A DNA stretch of 64,000 bases from Eutreptiella sp. 'Long Island Sound 2002'. Taxonomy: Eukaryota; Euglenozoa; Euglenophyceae; Eutreptiales; Eutreptiaceae. The stretch lies in the NCBI GenBank assembly GCA_964036045.1, contig OZ038378.1:36767228-36831227 (forward strand). The letters run 5' to 3'. Each line of letters begins with the position of its first letter. Positions within the stretch are counted from its first letter, which is position 1. The translations under genes were made by a program, and so were the position numbers. The notes beneath the pieces are model-generated. The model was not told the origin of the DNA. It was given only the letters and a program-made list of their open reading frames with translations, and made no database searches. Below are positions 33,067 through 42,196 of the stretch, one piece after another.

Positions 33067-36000
33067 CTACTGTAGGCACCCATCCAGTTGTGCCTCAGGC
33101 ACCACAATTCGGTCCTCGTAGAAGAGGTACTGATTGTTTTTATACCACTGGTGCCCGTCAATGACACGGGGTTCGAGACCAGTGCTGAGGGTTTGGAGAA
33201 TTTCTTCATACTCTGACTGATAGTCGGTTAGACTCCAACCCTCCAGGATTCCAGCAGTGCGCATGGACAGGTCAAGCTGGACATCCATACGCTGGAAAGC
33301 CTCTTTGGCGAGCGCCTCAGAGCTCTCACCAATAAGCGCATCGAAGTTGTTGCGCGATATATAGTCAGACAGTTCATTCTTAATCCCGGGGATATGATGC
33401 ACTGTCAGCCTGAATTGGCTCAGGTAAGTCCACCACCGTTTTAGCTTTGCTTTTTCTGGTGGTGGGCCCTTCTGAAAAGACTTCACAGACTCCTGGTCAC
33501 ACAGCCAGACAATAGGGTTAGATCCCAGGAGTCGGGATTGTGACGATAGCACCAACATACTGGCCAGGAGTTCCTGGTCATAGGTGCTGTAGTTGGAACG
33601 CGCTTGGTTCCATTTCCAATTCCAGTGTCCCAGTGGCACCAGTCGCCACTCACTGGTAGGATAGTCATGTTTCAACGAACCATCACGGTTCAGTCCAGTA
33701 GTACGATAATGGCAGTGGGTTAGTTCAGCGGGGTTAAGCTCCTGCCATTGGTAGATCGTACCTCCCCCCCCTACATCACTGGCATCAGTGATCAGGACTA
33801 TCTCGCCCTCAGGGCGGGGCACTCCCGGGCAGTTGGAGGAGGCAATCTTCTTCTTCAACTCCTGGAAACACTCTTCCTCTCTGGAGGTCCACCTCCGGGG
33901 AGTAGTCTTCTTGATCAGGTCAGTGAGGGGTGCAGAGGAGTAAGTAAAACTGTGGATGTGACGCCGATAGAAATTACAGGCGCCAACAAAACCCCTGACA
34001 TCGTGTAGACCCTGGTTAGGGTCATCGCGAATCTGCATGTCCTGTAGGGGCTGCATCTTGGACGCGGCTGGTTTCCACCAGCCATACCCCACGTCGAAAC
34101 CCGAATACTCCATCTCCTCTTTCATAAACTCACATTTTTCGAGTTTGATTCGGAGATGGTTTTCTCGACAGACAGTGAAAAATTCACCGAGGAGAAGGAC
34201 ATGGTCCTCTTTGGTATTAGTACCCAAACTCACGTTGTCGATGTGAGCCTCCATTTCTGCACCCCGAAAAATCAACTCTTGTACTAGAGGCCTGCGCCTC
34301 AGTATGTACAAAATTTTGTTCATAAGCTCCTGGAAGAGCGCGGGGGCATTAGCCACCCCAAAAGGCATAACCTTCCACTTGAAAACACGAAACTTAGGGG
34401 TTATAAAGGCCAACAGCTCCTGAGCTGCGGCTGTTAGGTCCACCTGCCAGAAACAAGAGCGTTTGTCCATTTTGGTCTTATACCTGCATTTGGCAATACG
34501 CTCCAGGGTGTTTTCCATGTTAGGAATACTCCCTGAGTGGTTCTGGGTTTTCTTGTTGACCTCACCATAGTCTACAACAAGACGTAGGGCAGTCGACCCT
34601 GGTTTGGCAACAAGGAAACAGGGACTGCAGTGATGGGGATAGTCCCCGTGTTTATACTCTTCAACGAGGCCAGCATCAATGCATTCTTGGATCTGGCGCT
34701 CGATTTCTTCAACCTGTTCCTGTGGAGCGGGATAGGGACGACGCCTCACTCGCGTCTTTTCAAATTCGGGTTTCAATTTCAGGTCCATCTGGAGCAGTTT
34801 TTTACAAGAAAGGGGAGGCGGCAAGGCGCCGAACACCTCCTCATAGGTTATCAGCAGTTTCTTCAGGCGGGGGTCAAGGTTTAGACTCTCGAGTTTCTGA
34901 AGGAAATCCTCCTCAGCATGGAGGTTGCTTTTTCCATGTTCTTTCTTTTTATGCCGATCAGCAGTTTCGGCAGGCACAGTACCATCGTCCCACTCAGGGG
35001 GACGTTGCTGCCCATAGTGTACAGAATACACTAGAGGTATCTCAGGATCAGGCAGCGTATAGGACTCATCGTCCTCCTCAGACCAGATGGAGTATTTCCA
35101 GGTCTGTCTGAGGTATTGCAGCCGCTCTTGGTGTTCAATACCTTCGGCCTTCAGGTACAACAGCCGCCGGAGTTCTTGAGTGTCATGCTCAGACAATGGC
35201 ATGTAATTAGCAGCAGGCCGCGCCAGAGCATCAGCACTCCGGGCCACGGGTTCACCTGTGTGCATAGGCTGCATGTGTAGCACTGGCTTCCCAACAGGAG
35301 AAGCGGGTTCAGAGGTTGACTCTAGATCTACCTCCTCTAGCAACAGTTGGGCTAGGAAAGCACTATGTTTTAGGTCAACACTGCTGGGATCAACAGAGGG
35401 TATAGTGCTGGCGATCTCAGACAGTTGGTCGTCAGCATCCTCTTTCACAGGTGCAGGTTCCAGATAGTCATCAGGAGACTCACACCCTGTAAGTGTGGCA
35501 GATAGGTGCTCAGGAGATCGATTTTTGAGATCATAAAGGGTCAGGCCACGATTTTCGGCCATGACCTCTTTTAGTAGCACCTGGTCTAGGTCACACAGGG
35601 GTACAGGATTGAGAGATCCATCGACGATGGACAGGAGACTGGCCCACTCAGGGGCCTGCATAGCTGTGTCTGAGTCCTCAGGCACATAGATGGGGCCGTC
35701 GGGGAGTTGCACTCTTCCCAAGGTCATTCGATCTAGCATACGGCGCCAGTAAGCATGTTCACCAGAGCAACCCCAGTCAGGGGTGCACATAACAACCCTT
35801 CCTCCCTCATAAGCGATTTTGGTTAGAACCTTCGCGAGCAGGGAGAAGGGAGGGTTAGCATACGCTAGGCCCATTGCTTTCCAGAAGAAACAGAAAGCAT
35901 TGTTCAGTTGTTTCGAGCAGTACAACTGCATGATGTGCTGTTGTTGGCTCGCAAACAATTCCACCTGGATCTCATCCAGGTTTACCTGAAGGGCCGCCAG

Positions 36001-36480
36001 TCCATTTTCAAGAACGTGACGGGCCAGTTGGTAGTTTTCAGTACGATAGTTCGTCTTGGCTGCGTAGCGCAGCCCAGACTCTTTTCGTACTGACAGCTCC
36101 AAAGGAACGGAGAATAGCCCACTGCCAAAGTCGCAGTGCAAAGAGTAGAGACGCTGTAGGGACAGCATTTTAACCTGGGGGTTTCTTCTTAGAACGTCGG
36201 TGCCAATGACGATGTCAAAGGCGTCAGTGTCCAACACTCTGCAGTGTTGGGTCACGGTTTCGTCGCCCAGACATATGGTCACATCGACCCCCCCCAAGGA
36301 ATGGATGGTACGCCCATCCCCTACTCTTATGCCCACGGTCTTAGTTTTCCTGAAAGTCTTAAGCAGGTGCCGGGCCACTATGGAAGGTGTGGCACCGGTA
36401 TCAAGCACCGCTCGAAAAACCTGATCCCCGATTTTCACGAGGATCCAGAAAACCAAGTCCTCCTCTTCGGAGCCGCCCCC
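33067..36480 (-). pseudogene. Ty3 (minus) Pol: protease, reverse transcriptase, RNase H
   Basis: Open minus frame of over 1,100 residues. Protease: VLDTGATPSIV near residue 18. A long linker (about residues 130-500) is partly acidic. Reverse transcriptase: LRLVVDYGEVNKKT, QVDLTAAAQELLAF, FKWKVMPFGVANAPALFQ. The active-site box reads AHIDNVSLG at about 34234-34242, with Asn in place of the second Asp of the usual YxDD. RNase H starts LITDASDVGGGG, and the end of the region has VHHIPGIKNELSDYISR. The region upstream is in the same frame as the zinc-knuckle ORF and separated from it only by TAG at 36481-36483. No ATG is needed if that codon is read through. The frame ends at TAG 33067. Confidence 0.85.
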
Positions 36481-37212
36481 CTATTCCTCATCAGGGAATT
36501 TCACATCCACCCCTGCAGCCATGAGGGACTTGGCCATCCAGGCCAAGCGCCTCTTCTTGGAATTATTCCCCTCAGGGGTAGCGTTATCCCCTTGGGGGCG
36601 TTTCTTGGGATCACCTGCGGGAGCGGGTGTAGCAGCAGGAGTGGGTGTTGCCACGGGCGCTGATGAGCGCCTCTGGGGGTTAGGGGGTCCCGTTTTGCCA
36701 CCCCCTTTGCCACCTCCTTTACCACCTTTATCCCCGTTCGGGGGATTTCTGGCGGGCGTCTGGGTCTTCTGGCGCTCCGCCTCCTGACGCTTGAGTTTGT
36801 CACTCTCGCGTTTCTTGATGTGGCATTCGTCCTCGTAGTGACGACGTTTGCCACAGTAACCACAGGTGATGGTACACCTGAACTGGTCCTGATGGGTCAA
36901 CTGTTTCCCATCTTTGGTGTGCTGCTGACGTTTCATCTGCAGCATACAGCCACTGCGGAGATCGCAGTCAGAGGCATGACAAGGTCCCCCCTTGTCATTG
37001 ACAGGTCGGCAGTAGAACAGGGGGGGTCCGCCTGCATCAGGTTGAACCTCGTTCATGGCACGTAGGTTGCCCCTCTCTTTACCACCTCCCTGGTTGGTGT
37101 TTGGGGGGTATTTTATGCCCCTTCCCTTCGCCACGTTCGGGGGTAGGGGTACCACCTCGTCCCAAATGCTTCTTGAGGAATTTCTCCATGTGGGAGTCAT
37201 TCTCTCTCTCAA
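36481..37212 (-). CDS. Ty3 (minus) nucleocapsid segment with CCHC knuckle
   Basis: Minus frame carrying one canonical zinc knuckle, C-x2-C-x4-H-x4-C (CGYCGKRRHYEDEC), followed by a Lys/Gly-rich basic tail (GGKGGGKGGGK). That is typical of the RNA-packaging nucleocapsid part of Gag. It overlaps the Gag capsid frame (37079-38674) by 134 bp in another frame, so a frameshift event or mutation joins them. It ends DEE then TAG, in frame with Pol. Confidence 0.8.
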   Translation of the reverse strand: MRERMTPTWRNSSRSIWDEVVPLPPNVAKGRGIKYPPNTNQGGGKERGNLRAMNEVQPDAGGPPLFYCRPVNDKGGPCHASDCDLRSGCMLQMKRQQHTKDGKQLTHQDQFRCTITCGYCGKRRHYEDECHIKKRESDKLKRQEAERQKTQTPARNPPNGDKGGKGGGKGGGKTGPPNPQRRSSAPVATPTPAATPAPAGDPKKRPQGDNATPEGNNSKKRRLAWMAKSLMAAGVDVKFPDEE

Positions 37213-38674
37213 GAGCTAGCTCAATCAAAAGATCCACCAGTTCATCGTACGAGTGGGTCCTGCTCTTCCTCTCAGAGGTGGAGCGGCAATCATCCCACGT
37301 ACGCTGGGGGATCTTACTCATGAGCCACAGGTGGGGCTCAGTGGCTCCGTACGAGCCCACGTTCATCCTCGAAAACAAGTACTCCAAGTCGCACACATGA
37401 TCAGAAATTCGCGCAGCGGATGAAAACTCCGGGAGCATAGGTAGCTGCTCGATCTGTGTGCGTACGCTGAGGTCAGTCTCATAGACTGGGAATGTTTTCT
37501 CTAACCTCAGGAGTACCTCTGCCCAGGTAGAACAGGTTTTCACAATCTGTTTGACCTGTTTTTGCAAAAATTTCTTTTTGCATGAACGTTTTAGCAGTGA
37601 AAATTTGGTGGCCACATCCACATGGGATTGGCCAGTCCACAAAAGGAACTCTGCAAATTCTTCTGCCCATTCAGGCAGATTTTTGGGGTCGAACTCCGGC
37701 AGTTCCAGCTGGATGTTGGCCTGGGCAATTGGTCTGCCCGTCTTCCCACCCCCCGGAGTTAGGCCTGAAGGCGACACGCCGGCAAGAGGGGCCAGGGCTG
37801 ACAGCCCTCTTCTCTCACTCTCTGTGACAGGCAGGTCCTGTAGATCAGCCATAGGCACAGTCCTGGCACGGTGATGAAAGGGGCTGGGGCAGGTGACCTT
37901 AGGCAACAGCCTTGAGACCCTTGATCTCTTGAGATCTTCGGCCAGGGTACTCAGTCCTGGAGAGAGACAGGGCAACTCAGGCTTGGGTAAGGGTTCTGCA
38001 ATACCCAATTTAGCCTTAATGGCCTCCGATAGGGCCGTCACATCTGGATCTTCTGATCCAGACAGGAGTTTGGCCAACAGCTCGGCCGTATGATCCAGGG
38101 CTCCGTAGGTTGGCCTTGGATGATGTTGTTCTTCGACTCGGGTCGGGCCCACTTCGGGAGCCCTTGGGGTTGGACAACATGGTCTTGGATACTCAGGTCC
38201 TAGTCGTCTTGGCAGGGATGCAGTGGACGGAGGACCAGAGTGTGCGTAGGACCCTAGGTCTGTATGTGGTATGAATCCATGTACAGCCAATGGCTCCTCT
38301 CCATCTTCCGCACGAATGGATTTATAGTACTCCTCATGTAGGATGTACTCATCCATCATCTTCCTCATCTCCTCATACTCCTCAGGTCCTTCAATGGCAG
38401 TTGAGGATGATGCTGGAGAATTGGATCTTGATATTGAGGCAGCTACACGTCTGTGGAGGTGACTGTAGCTGTCTCCACGGTGTGCTGCTAAGGCCTCGGT
38501 GGTAAGGCCTTTATTTTCTTCCGCCCTTCTGCGTTCTGGATCTCCTTGGGACCCAGATGCGCCACTGAGATGATGTGGAGCTCGGTAAGGTGGTTCACTC
38601 ATTGGGTGGGCCATGCTGCCCATTTGCACTTGGACAGTTCGGATGGGCCAGGTCCTGACGCTTGACGTGGACAT
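37079..38674 (-). CDS. Ty3 (minus) Gag, capsid part
   Basis: 531-residue minus frame with an ATG start at 38674, about 80 bp inside the 5' LTR/PBS boundary, as expected for Gag. The N-terminal half is Ser/Pro-rich. The C-terminal half has the retrotransposon Gag (capsid) look: LPEFDPKNLPEWAEEFAEFL, KRSCKKKFLQKQVKQIVKTC, WAEVLLRLEKTFP, ALERENDSHMEKFLKKHLGR. It forms the particle that packages the element RNA. The zinc knuckle lies in the overlapping next frame. Confidence 0.85.
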   Translation of the reverse strand: MSTSSVRTWPIRTVQVQMGSMAHPMSEPPYRAPHHLSGASGSQGDPERRRAEENKGLTTEALAAHRGDSYSHLHRRVAASISRSNSPASSSTAIEGPEEYEEMRKMMDEYILHEEYYKSIRAEDGEEPLAVHGFIPHTDLGSYAHSGPPSTASLPRRLGPEYPRPCCPTPRAPEVGPTRVEEQHHPRPTYGALDHTAELLAKLLSGSEDPDVTALSEAIKAKLGIAEPLPKPELPCLSPGLSTLAEDLKRSRVSRLLPKVTCPSPFHHRARTVPMADLQDLPVTESERRGLSALAPLAGVSPSGLTPGGGKTGRPIAQANIQLELPEFDPKNLPEWAEEFAEFLLWTGQSHVDVATKFSLLKRSCKKKFLQKQVKQIVKTCSTWAEVLLRLEKTFPVYETDLSVRTQIEQLPMLPEFSSAARISDHVCDLEYLFSRMNVGSYGATEPHLWLMSKIPQRTWDDCRSTSERKSRTHSYDELVDLLIELALERENDSHMEKFLKKHLGRGGTPTPERGEGKGHKIPPKHQPGRW

Positions 38675-38744
38675 GATGAACTTGTTGTTGAGCTTTTGTT
38701 CTGCACTTCTTCTCAGGGTCGTTTCAAAAGGTCACAAGGGACTG

Positions 38745-38756
38745 CCTCTGCTACTG
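38745..38756 (-). promoter_or_regulatory. Primer binding site, initiator-Met tRNA type
   Basis: On the element strand CAGTAGCAGAGG directly follows the 5' LTR. The primer site expected for an animal-type initiator Met tRNA is TGGTAGCAGAGG, a 10 of 12 match. The other Ty3 element in this window has the exact form. Confidence 0.7.
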
Positions 38757-39463
38757 GAAAGATGTCCTTGAATTATGCCCTAGATATTTTGATGTATTCC
38801 TGCAGGTTTTGTAGTTGAAAACCGAAACCAAAGCAGCAAGTAGAGCAAGGACAGGATGTGGATCGAATCAATGATTGGTTTTGGAATCCAGTGTAACACA
38901 GAAGGGCTGCAGATAGACAAAGCAGGTTTATACACATAGATTCAATCACAAATGGATAATACAAAAGATTTCATATGAAAATTGGTCTGACTCTTGCCTC
39001 AGAGGTTGCAATAGGCACTTCATGTGCACTCTTTTGGGTGAAATGGTGCTGGTTAGGACTGAGGGGCATGGATGTCAGGACCACACAGAAAATGACTTGG
39101 CCAAGCAACTGAATTCAGAAACAGTTACAAAGTAGGACCACAATAAGTGGTAGAAACAATTGAGTATAGGGGTCTTGGGCCGGGAGACCACTAGGCTTAT
39201 CCTCCAAGGCCTAAAGCATGTAATGCCTGTTTTATTTCGGTATATCCTCCATGAAGGAAGCTACCTCCGCTCAGTTGAGTGGTAGGGGTGAACTTCATGG
39301 GGGGCTACGGTCACAACCCTAGTTACTTTGAGAAAGTGTACTTTAGGCAACAAAAGAGAGATAAAAACACTTAAGTTTGTCTTAGCATCAACAAAGGGTT
39401 TTAAGGGGGGCTCAGCCTGGATCAAGCCCTCCAAGAAAGACAGGGCAGTGACTTTTTCTTACT
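38757..39463 (-). repeat. 5' LTR of minus-strand Ty3 element
   Basis: Direct repeat of 28265-28972. Its outer edge (39463) is followed by the TATGG target duplication and then the Merlin inverted repeat. Confidence 0.92.
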
Positions 39464-39466
39464 TAT

Positions 39467-39598
39467 GGCATAACACGGCAACGCCCCCCCCCCCCGGGGC
39501 TCCACCGGCTGGGGTTGGGTTGAGGTTAGGGACCCCCCCCCTATTTTTGGGTCGGGAAACGCAAAACAATAGGTTTCGGAAGCATTTGGGAGGGCTAG
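39467..39598 (+). repeat. Merlin left terminal inverted repeat
   Basis: About 130 bp that match the reverse complement of 41063-41191 from GGCATAAC to GGAAGCATTTGGGA, with a few substitutions and length differences in the C-runs. Confidence 0.9.
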
Positions 39599-39624
39599 GA
39601 GGTAGAATTTGGGGCAACCTGGCA

Positions 39625-40719
39625 TCATAAACGGCGTTTTGCCTTTGGGTTTTGGCCGCCAGAAAGGGCACGTTTTTGGGCTGAATCTGGGGTCCGCCTG
39701 AATGAGCCCTTGTTGGAATTTTGTCGCCGTGGAGGAGATGAGGGGTCCCGCTTTGCAATGACGTCGCAAATTGAGGCAAATAAGCAATCCGAGGTGTTGT
39801 AGCGCCACTCAAATTCCCGCATGAACCATTCCACGCGGTGCTTGCGGATGCCAAAGCGCGCGTTGATGAAACCCCGGACATGGCCCCGAAGACCATCAAT
39901 TTTGTTTGTATGCACCTTTTTGGTGCAAACTTTGCGGACCCACTCCCCCTTTTTGTGGCCCACGGCATGGTGCGACCAAGATAGTTCGGCTGCCACAACC
40001 TCATAGGCACGGGCGCCGTCAGTGTACACAGTGGACCCAGGTTGGATCCAGGTTGACGAAAAGGGACGCACCTCAGCAGCTGTGGGTGGCCCCTTCATCC
40101 GAAATTTGCCATCCCTCAACTTGGGCATCAGCTCGAGGATGACACGGCCCTGTGGCCCCTCCTCCACTGCCCCAATTATGTCCCCCAGGGGCCGCGTTTT
40201 GTGGCAAAAATAGCCCTTTTTTCGGCAGCAAACACGCATTTCGTCGGCAGCCACCACAGATCCATCAGAGCCAAGGAGGTCGACGTCACCAACATGCACT
40301 GCCCCTTGCAAAGGCAGCTGCTCATATGTGTCCATCAATACGGACTGCATCAGTTTTATCACCTCAATCACTGTCTCAACTCCTAACTCGACCTCCTGGG
40401 TGATCTGTGCAGTCTGCAGGCCCAAACACCACAGCCTGATAACCACAAAAATCTGTGGCAGGGACGATTTCTTCAGCACAAAAAGCGAGTTTTGCCTCAC
40501 GGACCACCAATGCCGGCAATATCTGCACCGCCACATCACGCCATCCTTCACTTTTTTGTTTTCGGTGTCCACCAGATGAATGTTCTCAGAGTCGCAGACA
40601 CTGCACGTGCTGAAATTCGACAGCAACCCCATTTCAATCCCAAATTGCACAGTTTTTATCGGCGTGCCTGTGGCCTCGAAGAACGCAAAAGAAGACAGGT
40701 GGACCTTAGTTTTCGGCAT
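39625..40719 (-). CDS. Merlin / IS1595-like DDE transposase
   Basis: About 364 residues from the ATG at 40719 (MPKTKVHLSS); the frame is open further upstream without an ATG. An N-terminal zinc-binding module, CSVC ... CRYC followed by RHWWSVRQNSLF, matches the zinc ribbon of IS1595/Merlin transposases. The catalytic domain has VGDVDLLGSDG (first Asp), VYTDGARAYEVV (second Asp), HHAVGHKKGEWV and HTNKIDGLRGHVRGF, then WFMREFEWRYN. The third catalytic position, often Glu in this family, reads Asp here (KIDG). It would cut and paste the element using the flanking inverted repeats. No stop or frameshift seen. Confidence 0.87.
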   Translation of the reverse strand: MPKTKVHLSSFAFFEATGTPIKTVQFGIEMGLLSNFSTCSVCDSENIHLVDTENKKVKDGVMWRCRYCRHWWSVRQNSLFVLKKSSLPQIFVVIRLWCLGLQTAQITQEVELGVETVIEVIKLMQSVLMDTYEQLPLQGAVHVGDVDLLGSDGSVVAADEMRVCCRKKGYFCHKTRPLGDIIGAVEEGPQGRVILELMPKLRDGKFRMKGPPTAAEVRPFSSTWIQPGSTVYTDGARAYEVVAAELSWSHHAVGHKKGEWVRKVCTKKVHTNKIDGLRGHVRGFINARFGIRKHRVEWFMREFEWRYNTSDCLFASICDVIAKRDPSSPPRRQNSNKGSFRRTPDSAQKRALSGGQNPKAKRRL

Positions 40720-41062
40720 CCTCTTTGTCCGATTCCGGATCCGATTTGTAGTCACGGATGCCAGCAAACAGCTAGGTGGCGCGCCTCAGGCCTGGGTACT
40801 CCAGCTGCCGGGGCAGGCAGGAGTTGTGGCCGCAAGTGAACGGCACGCTAAACCTGCGCTTTTCACAGGGGGCGATGATCTTCACCCCGCAACTCAGATG
40901 GAAATCAGAGATTTGATGGCAATGCGCCTGGCAAAACAAATCAGAGACACAGCAAGGGCAACGGCAGGGCAGACTGGCAGTGCAGTGTGGCCAGAAAGAC
41001 ATAAATTCTGCAGAAAAAACAGGCAAAAAAAGGCCCCATAACCCTGCAATTCAAGTCCCCAA

Positions 41063-41191
41063 CTGTCCCAAATGCTTCCGAGACCTATTTTTTTGCGTTT
41101 CCCGACCGAACAATACGGGGGGGGGTCCTTAACCCCAACCCAACCCCGGCTGGTGGGGCCCCGGGGGAAGGGGGCGTTGCCGAGTTATGCC
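41063..41191 (-). repeat. Merlin right terminal inverted repeat
   Basis: Inverse of 39467-39598; its outer end, GTTATGCC, abuts a TA array. Confidence 0.9.
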
Positions 41192-41243
41192 ATATATATA
41201 TATATGTATGTATGTATGTGTGTGGATATGTGTGTATGTATGC

Positions 41244-41321
<78 letters not shown>

Positions 41322-41344
41322 ACATACATACATACATACATCTA
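41192..41344. repeat. Compound TA / TATG microsatellite
   Basis: TA, (TATG)n and (TACA)n repeats joining the Merlin right end to the LINE copy 2 tail. It has the same order of simple repeats as 5976-6080. Confidence 0.9.
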
Positions 41345-42196
41345 TAGTCAGAGTCATAGTCATGACCACTTATCATGCCGTCTACTGGTGTTACCGGGCA
41401 TCTCGCGCCGACAGGTGGTTCCTGCCTCGCTCGATCCCGTGGGTCCCAGGGCTGCCTGAGGTGGCCCACAGCATGACGGAGGACGCAGAGGACCGGGGAT
41501 ACCGGTCAACCAGGCTTTGGGGGCAGTGGTAACTGCATAGCGTTAGCATTAGCAACGGCGACGGACGCTGGCCCGTTTATTCGCCGGGGGTAAGGGGGCA
41601 AGGCACAGCAAGGCAGCAGCATCGCAACAAGCAGAAAGCAAGGGCTTCTCTGTCCGGCGCAAAGCGGCAACCAAGGAACAAAGCAGCACGCATGCGGCGA
41701 AGCAAGAGCGGACCCTCCGTTGTTCGCGTACCCCCGCCACCGTGGAGACGTCCATCACCCGTGACCCCACGGAATCCATTGCCATCTGCGTACTCATAAT
41801 TGCCCACCACCCCTGACTCCACGTATCCCACTGCCAGCACGCAATAACCCGTATATGCATAGCCAGGATTTCTGGGAGGCTCCAGCCTAGCCTAGCCCTC
41901 AGCTTTCATCGCCCCCATATCCCCACAATGTACGCCGCCGACCCACTGCACCCGTCCCCTAGTATAGTACAGAAACACAGTATCAACTCCACGTCCCCGT
42001 GGCCCTCAGCTGCACCCACACCCCAGTAATATACCACGCCGGCACTCCATGTCAGGGGCCAGTACCCAATCAGCTTCGAGGCACCCTCTTTCCCACGTAT
42101 AATATAACATAAGGGTCTACAGGGGGGACACCGGCCGCTACGCGACGGGAGTGGCGCAACCCGTGAATACCGCTGGCTTGGATTCGGGCTGTTGGG
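41345..42196 (-). mobile_element. LINE copy 2, 3' end fragment
   Basis: Matches 6081-6950 of LINE copy 1: the TAGTCA tail (41345-41362, mutated) and the distal part of the 3' UTR. It is cut at about 42197 by the plus-strand Ty3 element and resumes at 55367. The minus frames here are shared with copy 1 but have no domain. Confidence 0.88.

Larger units (their letters stand above)
28265..39463 (-). mobile_element. Ty3/gypsy LTR retrotransposon (minus strand), nested
   Basis: Full-length element of about 11.2 kb with two direct LTRs of 707-708 bp, a tRNA primer site next to the right LTR, and Gag, zinc knuckle, protease, reverse transcriptase, RNase H and integrase in the Ty3 order (integrase last). 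It is flanked by the 5-bp repeat TATGG (28260-28264 and 39464-39468). The GG of that repeat is the first two bases of the Merlin inverted repeat, so this element inserted exactly at the Merlin end. It carries several lesions (below) and is probably inactive. Gag and Pol resemble elements I associate with dinoflagellate genomes. Confidence 0.9.
39467..41191 (-). mobile_element. Merlin-type DNA transposon, about 1.7 kb
   Basis: Terminal inverted repeats of about 130 bp (39467-39598 and about 41063-41191), outer ends GGCATAAC(A/T)CGGCAACGCC, enclose one transposase gene on the minus strand. The right flank is ATATATAT. The left flank, displaced to 28262 by the Ty3 insertion, is the end of a TA array. 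An 8-9 bp AT target duplication, as expected for Merlin, is therefore consistent but cannot be proven inside a TA repeat. The transposase frame is uninterrupted, so this is the best-preserved element in the window. Confidence 0.88.

Noticed and set aside
39625-40767. TTG at 40767 as transposase start
   Set aside because: The frame is open there, but the first ATG is at 40719 and the zinc module lies downstream of it. There is no reason to prefer a non-ATG start in a eukaryotic transposon.
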